Positions 23,350 to 32,031 of a stretch of 64,000 nt of DNA are shown here, piece after piece (the stretch's first letter is position 1; each line of letters opens with the position of its first letter). Position numbers and translations under genes: made by a program. The notes under the pieces were generated by a model that was given only the letters and a program-made list of their open reading frames with translations, had not been told where the DNA came from and did no database searches. Origin of the DNA: Streptomyces griseoviridis (lineage in GTDB: Bacteria > Actinomycetota > Actinomycetes > Streptomycetales > Streptomycetaceae); assembly GCA_014649155.1 (NCBI GenBank), contig BMSM01000012.1, positions 62,001-126,000 of the forward strand, given 5' to 3'.

Positions 23350-24027
23350 ATGCCCGACCGGGAACCCCAGCGCTCCGCCTCCCCCGGCCGCCTGGTGACC
23401 GGCATCGCCTGGACGGTGCTGTTCCTCGGGCTGTGGCTGTGGGGCCGCGGCACCACCGACGGCATATCCGGGCCGGCCACCGGCGACATGACGGCGGCCG
23501 GCCGCCCCCCGCACCTCTCCCTTCCCCCCGCCCACGCGCCGCTCGACGGCGACGCCGCGCCCCGGCGCCTGGACATACCGGAGCTGGGCGTGAGCGCCCC
23601 GGTGACGGGCCGCGGCCTCGACGCGAAGGGCGCCCTCGAACCGCCGCCCTTCGCCCGCCCCGACACGGTCGGCTGGTGGACGTCCGGCGCCACGCCCGGC
23701 GCGGCCGGCACCGCCCTGATGGTGGGCCACGTCGACACCGACACCCGCCCCGCCGTCTTCTACCGGCTCAGCACCGTCGAACCCGGCGGGACCATCCGGG
23801 TGCTGCGCGCCGACGGCCGCACCGCCGAGTTCACCGTGGACGACGTACGGGTCCTCACCCGCGCGGACTTCGACGCCCGGCAGGCGTACGGCCAGCACCG
23901 CTCCGGCCGCGCCGAACTGCGGCTCATCACCTGCGGCGGCACCTACGACCGGGTCAGCGACAGCTACACGGCGAACGTGGTCGTCTCCGCCTACCTCACC
24001 GGGACGCCCGGCCGGGACCACGCGTGA
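23350..24027 (+). CDS. Class F sortase
   Basis: A 225-residue membrane-anchored transpeptidase. A single N-terminal helix (ITGIAWTVLFLGLWLWGRG region, residues 15-35) is followed by a disordered linker and the sortase beta-barrel from about residue 72 (RLDIPELGVSAPV). Catalytic residues are visible: His in LMVGHVDTD, Cys in LITCGGTYD, and Arg in YDRVSDSYTANVV. The overall form is that of actinobacterial class F sortases. It acts on the outer face of the membrane, joining proteins to the wall. Its substrate is not obvious. It starts 2 bases after the gene before it and is closed by a strong hairpin. Confidence 0.9.
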   Translation: MPDREPQRSASPGRLVTGIAWTVLFLGLWLWGRGTTDGISGPATGDMTAAGRPPHLSLPPAHAPLDGDAAPRRLDIPELGVSAPVTGRGLDAKGALEPPPFARPDTVGWWTSGATPGAAGTALMVGHVDTDTRPAVFYRLSTVEPGGTIRVLRADGRTAEFTVDDVRVLTRADFDARQAYGQHRSGRAELRLITCGGTYDRVSDSYTANVVVSAYLTGTPGRDHA

Positions 24028-24078
24028 CCGGGGCCCGTCCGCACCCCCTTCCCAGGTGATGCGGACGGGCCCCGGTCA
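24025..24078 (+). terminator. Strong terminator of the sortase operon
   Basis: TGACCGGGGCCCGTCCGCA (24025-24043) and its exact complement (24060-24078) form a 19-bp perfect stem with a 16-base loop. The stop codon of the sortase gene is the first three bases of the stem. Confidence 0.85.
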
Positions 24079-24120
24079 GGTTCCGTCATCGAGCGTCCGT
24101 GGCCCGTACGGGCCGTGAGG

Positions 24121-26229
24121 TCACCGCCCGGCGGTGTCCGCCGCCCCGGCGAGGCCCGGCGCGTCGACCCGCTGCGCCGGGATGACCAGGCCGTGGCGTC
24201 CCTCGGCGGCGTCCTCGGCCAGCTCCGCCGCGGACCGCTCGGCCAGCGCGATCGCCGCCGCGTTGAACCGCTCCATGGAGGTGGGGTGGTCCGGACCGAG
24301 CACGTACTCCTTGAGCGTGCGGCGGTGCGGGGCCATCGGGTCGTGCGCCGGCTCGCGCACCGACCGCAGGATCTCCGGCAGCCGGGTGCAGTCCCGGTCC
24401 AACAGGTAGGCGCCGCCCGCGGTGGTGTAGGCGGCCCGGAACTCCTCGTCGGGCAGGTCGTGCGCGTTGGTCAGGACGTACGGCTTGAGGCTGGCGACGA
24501 AGTCGGCGACCACGGAGGAGACGTCACTGATGAGGATGTCGGCCTGGTTGAAGCACTCGTACAGGCTCGGCAGCCGCTTGCGGATGATGTGGTGCCGGAC
24601 CGGGCCGTGGCTCTCCCAGAAGAGCCGGTGCCACTCGTCGGTCAGCTCCTGCCACTCGGTCCCGCCGTCCCGGTCGGGCACGCGCGCGTCCCGGGTCTGC
24701 TGGGCGTCGTCACCGGTGAGCTTGCCGGTCAGCTCGGCCAGCCGCTCCTCGATCTCCCGCAGCCGCGGCTGCACCGCGGCGACCGCGCTGTCCGTCCGCG
24801 CGCCCTCGCGCCGCTCGTTGTCGGCGCGCAGCAGTTCCCGCACGGCCGCGTCCGCCGCGGCGGCCTCGGGCGAGCGCTTGCCGGTGAGCGGGTGCGGCTT
24901 GTAGATGATCCGTACGTTCTCCTGGAGGAGCTTCTCGATCATCGTCACGCCCATCGGGATCAGCGAGGTGTGACAGTCGTCGTCGCTCCAGCCCTCCCAG
25001 GTCGGCGCGTACAGCACCGTGGGCTGCGGGCCCGGGACGTGATCGGCGTGCAGCCGGATCGGCGCGAGCTGCGGACGGCCCACCTCGACGATGGCGCGGT
25101 CGCTGATGGCGTGCCGCACCCGCTGGTAGCGGTCGCGGCCGGCCCGGCCGGCCACCCAGATCTCGTCGTAGACCTTGCTGACCCGGTTGCTGCTGGCGAG
25201 CTTGTCGCTGTCGCCGTGCCCGATGAAGACGTGCTTGGCCTCGGCGACGCGCAGCATGTGCACGTTCTTGCCGGCGTTGCCGGGGTAGAGGACGACCCGC
25301 ACCTCGGACAGGTCCAGCTTGGCGACGTCGTCCGCCTTGGGCGTGCAGACCACGGGGACCCAGGTACGGCTCAGGTACCGGAACGAGGGGCGCTCACGCA
25401 GCACGATCAGCGGCCGCAGGTCCATCTGCTCCAGCGTCTCGATCCACATGTTCACCTGGTACATGAAGTCCCGGGAGACCGCGGCGAAGCTGAAGTACAG
25501 GGCCACCTGGGGCCGGTAGTCGGCCAGTTGGGCGTTGAGGGTGGCGATCACGTCGTCCGGGGACGGCATCCGGCGCGTCCTGACGAGCTGCCAGAGCAGC
25601 GCGGCGAGCGCCAGCGTGGTGAGCCCGGCCGTCAGCGCGAAGCCCGCGTACGCCGCGTTCCAGAGGTCGGCCGACGGCTTCCGGGCCGACAGCTCCACGG
25701 TGATCAGGACGGCCAGCAGGCCCACGTGGCCCGGCAGGTCGAGGTGGAGCAGCTTGCGCAGGAACCGCCGGTACAGCAGGGCGGGCGGCTGCTGGGGGAT
25801 GCCCGCGGCGCTCATGTCGAGGTTGCGCACGATCACCGGCAGGTTCCGCCGCGCGCGGATACCCCGGTGCACAGCCGAGTAGAGCATGGTGAACGCGAGG
25901 TGGACGCAGAACGCGACCAGCCCGGTGATCAGGACCGTCCAGGGGACCTCGGTGCGCCCGGCCAGCACGAGCAGCGAGACCGTGCGGATGGCGAACCGCA
26001 TGGTCCGGGTGAACTGCAGTGACGACAGCCGGCGGATGAAGCCGGGGGCGCGGGAGTGCAGCACCTCGTCCGCGACATAACTCACGGCCCAGGCCGCGGC
26101 GAACCCCCAGACCGACGGCAGCAGGGCGAACACGGGAAGTGCCGCGAAGCCGGCGCCGAACAGGAGCACCAGTAGGAGGTCGGCCTTCCCGCGCACGCGC
26201 AGGACGGAGCACAACCGGCGGATCAACAT
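24121..26229 (-). CDS. CDP-glycerol glycerophosphotransferase-like teichoic-acid polymerase
   Basis: A 702-residue membrane-associated enzyme predicted to polymerise or transfer glycerol phosphate from CDP-glycerol onto a wall or lipid teichoic acid. Residues 1-260 contain about six hydrophobic spans (LLLVLLFGAGFAALPVFALL and others). The catalytic domain (300-690) has YPGNAGKNVHMLR, KHVFIGHGDSDK, LYAPTWEGW, IIYKPHPLTGKRS and ADILISDVSSVVADF, the TagF-type pattern with its conserved His and Asp-Ser-Ser. An Arg/Glu-rich coiled insert (REIEERLAELTGKL) interrupts it. The ATG at 26229 follows AGAGGAA. The upstream promoter region is AT-rich. No teichoic-acid partners are adjacent. Confidence 0.86.
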   Translation of the reverse strand: MLIRRLCSVLRVRGKADLLLVLLFGAGFAALPVFALLPSVWGFAAAWAVSYVADEVLHSRAPGFIRRLSSLQFTRTMRFAIRTVSLLVLAGRTEVPWTVLITGLVAFCVHLAFTMLYSAVHRGIRARRNLPVIVRNLDMSAAGIPQQPPALLYRRFLRKLLHLDLPGHVGLLAVLITVELSARKPSADLWNAAYAGFALTAGLTTLALAALLWQLVRTRRMPSPDDVIATLNAQLADYRPQVALYFSFAAVSRDFMYQVNMWIETLEQMDLRPLIVLRERPSFRYLSRTWVPVVCTPKADDVAKLDLSEVRVVLYPGNAGKNVHMLRVAEAKHVFIGHGDSDKLASSNRVSKVYDEIWVAGRAGRDRYQRVRHAISDRAIVEVGRPQLAPIRLHADHVPGPQPTVLYAPTWEGWSDDDCHTSLIPMGVTMIEKLLQENVRIIYKPHPLTGKRSPEAAAADAAVRELLRADNERREGARTDSAVAAVQPRLREIEERLAELTGKLTGDDAQQTRDARVPDRDGGTEWQELTDEWHRLFWESHGPVRHHIIRKRLPSLYECFNQADILISDVSSVVADFVASLKPYVLTNAHDLPDEEFRAAYTTAGGAYLLDRDCTRLPEILRSVREPAHDPMAPHRRTLKEYVLGPDHPTSMERFNAAAIALAERSAAELAEDAAEGRHGLVIPAQRVDAPGLAGAADTAGR

Positions 26230-26454
26230 GGGCAGGATTCCTCTTGACGGATTGCGTGCGGCAGCGCGGACGCCGCGGTACTCCCGTTCGACAGGCGACA
26301 CACATGAATGGTTGTACACCATCGGTTAAGAAGAATTTAATCCTTCATTTGTCACTACTCGGCCACAGCCGCCCGCGCACCCGTGGAGGCCGCGTGGGTG
26401 TCACTCCCGTATGTCAGGATTGAGCCCTGGATCGGCGCACCCAGGGGGGGACGG

Positions 26455-27471
26455 ATGGACCGCAGCAGGGGGGGCCGGGCGTGCGCCCTGGCGCTGGGGG
26501 CGGCTCTGCTGATCGCGGGCTGTTCCTCCTCCGGTGACGGGGCGGGCGGCGACCGGGAGAAGGGCGCCGGCGCCGGCATCACCCAGCGGCCCGCGGAGAC
26601 CACCCCGTTCTGGGTCAATCCGGACAGTACGGCGGCCCGGCGGGTCGCCGCGCTGGAGCAGGCCGGCGAGGACGCCGACGCGGCCCGCATCCGCCGGATC
26701 GCCGAGCAGCCGGTCGCCGAGTGGATCGGCCCGGACAACCCCGAGGAGCAGGCCCGCGGTTTCACCGAGGCCGCCGGCCGGGCCGACCGCACCGCGCTGC
26801 TCGTGCTGTACAACATCCCGCACCGCGACTGCGGCCAGTACTCCCAGGGCGGCGCCGCCGACGGCGACGCCTACCGCGCCTTCGTGGACGCCGTCGCCCG
26901 GGGCATCGGCGACCGCCCCGCCACGGTGATACTCGAACCGGACGCGGTCCTCCACCTGGTCGACGGCTGCACGCCCCAGGAGTTCCACGAGGAGCGCTAC
27001 GACCTCCTGGGCGGCGCCGTGGACACCCTCGGGGCACTGGAGAACACCAAGGTCTACCTGGACGCGGGCAACGCGGGCTGGGGCGACCCCGGCCAGATCC
27101 ACGACCCCCTGAGGCGCGCGGGCGTCGACCGCGCCGACGGTTTCGCGGTCAACGTCTCCAACTTCTACTCCACCGAGGACTCCCTCGCCTACGGCAAGCG
27201 GCTCTCCGCCGAGGTCGGCGGCAAGCACTTCGTCATCGACACCAGCCGCAACGGCAACGGGCCCTACACCGAGGGCGACCCGGCCGAACGCTGGTGCAAC
27301 CCCCCGGGCCGCACCCTCGGCGAGACCCCCACCACCCGCACGGCCGACCCCCTGGCCGACGCCTACCTGTGGGTCAAACGCCCCGGCGAATCCGACGGCG
27401 AGTGCAAGGGCGGCCCCAAGGCGGGCCAGTGGTGGCAGTCCTACGCCCTGCAGCTGACCTCGGGACCGTAG
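26455..27471 (+). CDS. cslZ: GH6 glycoside hydrolase lipoprotein (CslZ)
   Basis: A 338-residue secreted endoglucanase-type enzyme. The lipobox LLIAGC (Cys23) marks a lipoprotein anchored on the outer membrane face. The GH6 signatures are VLYNIPHRDC, with the catalytic acid Asp, and VILEPDAV, plus YLDAGNAGWG and VNVSNFYSTEDSL. Start ATG 26455 lies behind GGGGGGACGG. In Streptomyces coelicolor the orthologue beside glxA-cslA is named cslZ and is proposed to cut the tip glucan so that it can be passed through the wall. It converges on glxA with a hairpin between. The identification rests on domain plus gene order. Confidence 0.9.
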   Translation: MDRSRGGRACALALGAALLIAGCSSSGDGAGGDREKGAGAGITQRPAETTPFWVNPDSTAARRVAALEQAGEDADAARIRRIAEQPVAEWIGPDNPEEQARGFTEAAGRADRTALLVLYNIPHRDCGQYSQGGAADGDAYRAFVDAVARGIGDRPATVILEPDAVLHLVDGCTPQEFHEERYDLLGGAVDTLGALENTKVYLDAGNAGWGDPGQIHDPLRRAGVDRADGFAVNVSNFYSTEDSLAYGKRLSAEVGGKHFVIDTSRNGNGPYTEGDPAERWCNPPGRTLGETPTTRTADPLADAYLWVKRPGESDGECKGGPKAGQWWQSYALQLTSGP

Positions 27472-27532
27472 GCCGCGCCCCCTGGTGATCCGAGTCGGAG
27501 ATTCGTCGGCAGTAGGCGGATCACGCCGCAGA

Positions 27533-27561
27533 CGCGGGGAAGACGCAGCCGATTCCCCGCG
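27533..27561. terminator. Hairpin between cslZ and glxA
   Basis: CGCGGGGAA (27533-27541) and TTCCCCGCG (27553-27561) form a perfect 9-bp stem in the 111-base gap between the convergent genes. A second, weaker TGATCCG/CGGATCA pair lies at 27485-27523. Confidence 0.6.
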
Positions 27562-27582
27562 ACCTGATCCGGACGACAGGCC

Positions 27583-29520
27583 CTAGGGAACCCGCACCCA
27601 CTGCGCCTTGCTCGGCACGCCGTCCCCGTCCGTCACGAACAGCATGTACCAACCCGACTGCACCAGGTTCTTGTTCTCCGGCACCGTCACCGTGACCTGA
27701 TCCCCGGACACCTCGAAGTCCACCGCGATCGACCGCTGGTCCACGTCGGTGACGTGCGTCGCCGCACTCGGCCGGATCAGCCGCGCCTTCTCGATCGACG
27801 CCGCCGCCTTCGACGTGAACGTTCCCGACCCGCCCCGCGCGATCCGCTGCGGCCCCCCGGAGAGGTCGGGCCGCTCCCCGCCGTACAGATACGGCGGCGT
27901 GTAGATCTCGATCCGCTGTTCGAACGTGCCCGGCTTGGTGTTGGCCTTGTCGCCGTACAGCGAGTCCGACCCGAAGAACATCACCCGCCCGTCGGGCAGC
28001 AGGACCGACCCGGAGTGGTAGTTCCGCCCCACCAGCGGATCGGCGACCCGCCGGAAGGAGTTCGTCTCCGTGTCGTACAGCCGCGCCTGCAGGATGTTCG
28101 AGTCGCCGCGCCCCCGGTAGTCCTCCGAGCCGCCGGAGACCAGCACGCTGTCGTCGGGCAGCACGGACGCCTGCGGGTACCGCGTCCCCTTCTCCAGCGA
28201 CGGCCCGTCCACGAACCTCGGACTGTCGGCCTTCAGGTCGACGATCCGCGTCTTCTCGCTGGACAGCCGGGACTCGCCGACCCCGCCCCCGCCGATCACC
28301 ATGTACGTCTCGTCCTGGGCCGGCGGCAGCAGCACCGTGCCGGACGTCTCCATCATGTTCGCGTCGCTCAGCCCGGGGACCTCGTCGAACTCATTGGTCT
28401 CCACGTCCCAGACCCCCGGCTCCCGGCCGACGTCGTCCGGCCCGTACCCGGCGTTCGAACCCGAGTAGAAGATCTTCCCGTTCTGCATCAGGAACAGCGC
28501 CGGATACGTCGGGAACTGCCGGGTGGTGTCGGTGTAGGCCCACTCCTTGGTCTCCGGGTCGAACACCTCGTTCTTGCCCGGCACCAACTGCCCGATGTCG
28601 TCCAGGCCGGAGACGCTGAGGACCTTGCCGTCGCTGAGCGTGGTGAGCGTCGGGTACCAGCGGGCCTCGTGCATCGGGTCGACCTTGACGTACTTCTCGG
28701 CGACCGGGTCGAACTCGTAGGCGTCCCGGATGCCCTGGAAGTCCTTCTTGTCCAGGGCGAGCTTCTCGGCGATGCCGTACGTGTTCCGCGCGTCGGCCCC
28801 GGACAGGCCCCGCACCGTGTAGTTGTCCTGGGTGCCGGTCTCGTACTCCGCGCCGCTCTTCTGCGCCTCGACGTAGATCCGGCCGAGCCCCGGGTCGTTG
28901 CGCAGGTACTCGCCGGTGGTCTCGTCGTAGACCTTCTTCGCGCGCGGCACCAGCACCGGGTCCTTGGAGACGAACGTCCTGCCGTTCTCCTTGCCGGTGA
29001 ACTCCGTGCCGGCGGGGAGCGTGATCGGCTTGTCCGGGTTCTCGTTGTGCACCACCATCAGCCCGCCGGCCTTGGTGACGTCGCCCTTGAGCTTCTCGTA
29101 CCGCTTGGTGCCGCCGGCGATCAGCAGATTGCCGTCGGCGAGCTGGGTGTGCCCGGTGCAGAACAGGTCGGTCGGGGTCGGCACCTTCTTGACCGTGCCC
29201 TTGACCGGGTCCCAGATCCGGGTGTCGAACCTCTTCGCGTCGAAGTTGTCCTGGTTGTTGCCCGACCCCGCGACGAGCAGCACCTTGCCGGTGCGCAGCA
29301 GCGCCGCGTGAATGGTGTTCTGCTTGTACTCGTCGGGGAAGTCGATGATCTCCCAGCGGCCGTTCTCGGCCTTGTACTCCGGCTGGTCGATCTTGTACTG
29401 GTGGTATTTCCCGGTGCCGAAACGGTAGAGCCACGGACCGTTCATCCCGGCCAGCGCGAGGACCACCACGGTCCCTATCGCGAGGCGGCGGGCGCGCCGG
29501 CGGCCGGCCTGCTGCTTCAT
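27583..29520 (-). CDS. glxA: GlxA, copper-radical oxidase of the galactose-oxidase type
   Basis: A 645-residue enzyme anchored by one N-terminal helix (RRLAIGTVVVLALAGM) and acting outside the membrane on the glycan made by CslA. It has kelch/beta-propeller repeats (GKVLLVAGSGNNQ, GNLLIAGGTKRYE) and a C-terminal DUF1929 domain. The mono-copper radical site is visible: Cys121 in DLFCTGH, Trp288-Tyr289 in EARWYP (Cys121-Tyr289 cross-link) and Tyr501-His502 in GRNYHSGS. These positions match those reported for Streptomyces GlxA. The ATG overlaps the cslA stop as ATGA (29517-29520), so the two are translationally coupled. Loss of glxA in streptomycetes affects tip glycan and development. Confidence 0.96.
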   Translation of the reverse strand: MKQQAGRRRARRLAIGTVVVLALAGMNGPWLYRFGTGKYHQYKIDQPEYKAENGRWEIIDFPDEYKQNTIHAALLRTGKVLLVAGSGNNQDNFDAKRFDTRIWDPVKGTVKKVPTPTDLFCTGHTQLADGNLLIAGGTKRYEKLKGDVTKAGGLMVVHNENPDKPITLPAGTEFTGKENGRTFVSKDPVLVPRAKKVYDETTGEYLRNDPGLGRIYVEAQKSGAEYETGTQDNYTVRGLSGADARNTYGIAEKLALDKKDFQGIRDAYEFDPVAEKYVKVDPMHEARWYPTLTTLSDGKVLSVSGLDDIGQLVPGKNEVFDPETKEWAYTDTTRQFPTYPALFLMQNGKIFYSGSNAGYGPDDVGREPGVWDVETNEFDEVPGLSDANMMETSGTVLLPPAQDETYMVIGGGGVGESRLSSEKTRIVDLKADSPRFVDGPSLEKGTRYPQASVLPDDSVLVSGGSEDYRGRGDSNILQARLYDTETNSFRRVADPLVGRNYHSGSVLLPDGRVMFFGSDSLYGDKANTKPGTFEQRIEIYTPPYLYGGERPDLSGGPQRIARGGSGTFTSKAAASIEKARLIRPSAATHVTDVDQRSIAVDFEVSGDQVTVTVPENKNLVQSGWYMLFVTDGDGVPSKAQWVRVP

Positions 29521-31538
29521 TCCTCACGTCCCCCAAGTCCGCCCAGGGCGATCTGCATGGTCTGGTCGTCCGCCACCGCCCCGGACGCGGCCCAGGTGGG
29601 GCGCTGCTGGGCGTGCGCCCCCTGCTGCGGGACCGGCGCCCGCTGCGGGACCGCCCCCTGCTCGGGGACCGGCGCCCGCTGCGGGACCGCCCCCTGCTGG
29701 GGGACCGGCGCCTGCGCGGTGACGGGCGGCTCCTCGGGTGCGGCGCCCTTCGCCTTCCGCAGCTGGTACCGCCACGCGAACATCGGCGAGGCCGTGATCA
29801 GCAGCGCGAACGTCGCCCAGACGATCATCGCGGGGTGGGCGTGGCCGTACACCACCCCGGCGGCGATCGAGGCGCCGAAGACGGCGATGAAGTACCAGTG
29901 GTAGCGGAACGTGCCGAACCAGGTGTCCGGGCTGGTCGAGTCGCCCTTGGGGGTCACCACGAACGTGCTCTTGCGGCGCAGCACCGAGTCGATCAGCGCC
30001 TTGGCGTACAGCGGCGCCGACAGCGCCGACATCACCATGCCCGCGACACCGCCGGAGCCCTCCGGCTCGTGCGGGGAGATGTTGTGCCGGCGGTTCCAGA
30101 CGTACAGGCCGATCTGGAGCGCGGAGGCGTTGCCGTAGAGCATCAGCCAGACCGCCGGGTCGATGTCGACGCCGGAGGCGCCGAGGCCGAGGAACAGGGC
30201 GCAGCTGAGCGCGGCCAGTATCCAGTTCAGGGCCGACATCGGATAGAAGATGATCATCATGGTGTAGTTGAAGAGCTTGCTCGGCGGCAGCGAGTACCAG
30301 CCCTTCCAGTACTGCTTGAGGATCGTCTCGTACGTCCCGCGCGACCAGCGCATCTGCTGGGTGAAGAAGTCCGTCCAGGCGTTCGGGCCCTCGCCGACCG
30401 CGAGGACGTCCGGGGTGTAGACCGAGCGCCACTTCCGCCCCGTGGCGGGGTTGCGGTGCCGGTGGATCTCGAACCCGGTCGCCATGTCCTCGGTGATCGA
30501 GTCGTACAGGCCGCCGATCTGCTTCAGCGCGCTGATCCGCACCGCGTTGGAGGTGCCCACGAACATGGGGGAGCCGTACCGGTTGCCGGCCCGCTGGATC
30601 AGGGCGTGGAAGAGGAACTGCTGGGACTCGGCGGCCTTGGTGACGGGGTTGTCGTAGTTGCCGTAGACCTGCGGGCCGATGACGAAGGCGACGTCCGGGT
30701 CGCGGAAGTAGCCGAGCATCCGCTCCAGGTAGTTGGGGAGCGGGACGTGGTCGGTGTCGACGGAGGCGAAGTAGTCGTAGTCGCCGCCGTGCGCCTCCAG
30801 CCAGGCGTTGTAGTTGCCGTGCTTGGTCCTGGCGCGGTGCGGGCCCTTGGGCCGGTTCCAGCGGGCGACGCCCTTGCGGGAGAAGTGGTGCACGCCGAGC
30901 CGGGCGCAGACGGCCTTGACCTCCGGGTCGTCACCCTCGTCGAGGAGCCAGACGTGCAGGACGCCCCGGTGGCGGATCTTCATGGCCGCCTCCAGGGTCT
31001 TCGTCACCATCTCCAGTGGTTCCTTGCCGGGCACGAAGGAGGTGAGGAAGGCGACCCGGGTTCCGTTTTCGGGCACCACCGGCACCGGGTCGCGGGCGAC
31101 GAGGGTGGCGTGCGCGTTCGACAGTACGTTCGCACACCGGAACAGCTCGATCAGGCCGATCGCGACGAGCATGACGACGTCGAGCGCGGGCAGCCAGTCG
31201 AAGGCCGGGTAGTCGCGCTCGGTCCAGTGCCCGGGCTGGAGCAGCCAGACCAACAGCACCACCGAGAGCAGCGGCGCCGCGGCCAGCATCAGCGCGGCCC
31301 GGACGCGGTGCGGTTCCTGCGAGAGCAGCGAGCGGTAGCGGACCTTGTAGGGCCGGCCGGGGTCGGGCTGGGTCAGCGGACCGGCCAGCCGGCTGTAGTG
31401 CTCGTAGTCGTATCTCGGCAGGGTCTTCTTGATCCGGCGGAACGTGCCCGTGGTGGACATCCGCAGCGAGTCCACCCTCAGCCGGGTGGTCTCGGACGGA
31501 TCGAAGTCAGGTCCGGCGCCCGGCGGCGTCGACGTCAT
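29517..31538 (-). CDS. cslA: CslA, cellulose-synthase-like glycosyltransferase
   Basis: A 673-residue polytopic GT2 enzyme that makes a beta-glucan at hyphal tips. Two N-terminal helices (LLSVVLLVWLL, VVMLVAIGLIELF) precede a cytosolic GT2 domain carrying the processive motifs DEGDD, VDTDHVP, ITEDMATG and QQMRW. Five or so helices follow. It lacks a PilZ domain, so c-di-GMP control as in BcsA is not expected. The C-terminal tail (about 605-640) is three 12-residue repeats, APVPQQGAVPQR-like. The ATG at 31538 lies behind GGGGGATG. glxA is coupled downstream. The S. coelicolor orthologue works with the polar-growth protein DivIVA (literature knowledge). Confidence 0.96.
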   Translation of the reverse strand: MTSTPPGAGPDFDPSETTRLRVDSLRMSTTGTFRRIKKTLPRYDYEHYSRLAGPLTQPDPGRPYKVRYRSLLSQEPHRVRAALMLAAAPLLSVVLLVWLLQPGHWTERDYPAFDWLPALDVVMLVAIGLIELFRCANVLSNAHATLVARDPVPVVPENGTRVAFLTSFVPGKEPLEMVTKTLEAAMKIRHRGVLHVWLLDEGDDPEVKAVCARLGVHHFSRKGVARWNRPKGPHRARTKHGNYNAWLEAHGGDYDYFASVDTDHVPLPNYLERMLGYFRDPDVAFVIGPQVYGNYDNPVTKAAESQQFLFHALIQRAGNRYGSPMFVGTSNAVRISALKQIGGLYDSITEDMATGFEIHRHRNPATGRKWRSVYTPDVLAVGEGPNAWTDFFTQQMRWSRGTYETILKQYWKGWYSLPPSKLFNYTMMIIFYPMSALNWILAALSCALFLGLGASGVDIDPAVWLMLYGNASALQIGLYVWNRRHNISPHEPEGSGGVAGMVMSALSAPLYAKALIDSVLRRKSTFVVTPKGDSTSPDTWFGTFRYHWYFIAVFGASIAAGVVYGHAHPAMIVWATFALLITASPMFAWRYQLRKAKGAAPEEPPVTAQAPVPQQGAVPQRAPVPEQGAVPQRAPVPQQGAHAQQRPTWAASGAVADDQTMQIALGGLGGREE
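29604..29711 (-). repeat. 36-bp coding repeat in the cslA tail
   Basis: Three in-frame 36-base units encode APVPQQGAVPQR, APVPEQGAVPQR and APVPQQGAHAQQ. The unit length equals that of the intergenic minisatellite at 2475, but the sequence is different. Confidence 0.85.
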
Positions 31539-31740
31539 GAGTCATCCCCCCACACGCGGGTCAGGCGTGTTTCGTCGCGTACAGCGCCCGTCGACGGGGT
31601 TCCCCCGCACCGTCACAGACGCAACTGTGGTGGATCGCCGTCACCACATCACCCACACCTTATAGACACGGAGCGACGCCCTTCCGGTTGCATGATGCCT
31701 CCCGGCGCCCGGCCGGGACCGCCGTTCGGTGTGATCGCAC

Positions 31741-31776
31741 GTCGAAGGCCCCCCGCGTGAGCGAGGGGCCTTCGAC
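31741..31776 (-). terminator. Terminator of the first tRNA-Lys
   Basis: GTCGAAGGCCCC (31741-31752) and GGGGCCTTCGAC (31765-31776) form a perfect 12-bp stem starting 7 bases beyond the 3' end of the tRNA on the minus strand. Confidence 0.75.
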
Positions 31777-31782
31777 CGTCGG

Positions 31783-31856
31783 TGCGCCGCCAGGGACTCG
31801 AACCCCGGACCCGCTGATTAAGAGTCAGCTGCTCTAACCAACTGAGCTAGCGGCGC
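31783..31856 (-). tRNA. tRNA-Lys (CTT), copy 1
   Basis: A 74-nt cloverleaf on the minus strand. The acceptor stem is GCGCCGC/GCGGCGC with A73. The anticodon loop CTCTTAA holds CTT, and the T-arm is GGTTCGAGTCC. No CCA is encoded. The sequence is identical to the copies at 35018 and 54857. Confidence 0.97.
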
Positions 31857-32031
31857 CTGCTGACCTGGCCAACCTTACCCGACCCCGCGGGGTGCTCCGG
31901 ACCGCCGCCCGCCCGCCGGGAGCCGCCCGTACATCATTCGGACCGTCAACATGCGCGCCTCGCTGACCGTTGCGAAACTGACGCACGTGTACCGCAGCGG
32001 ACAGGTCCGGCCGGAGTGTGAGGGAGATCGC

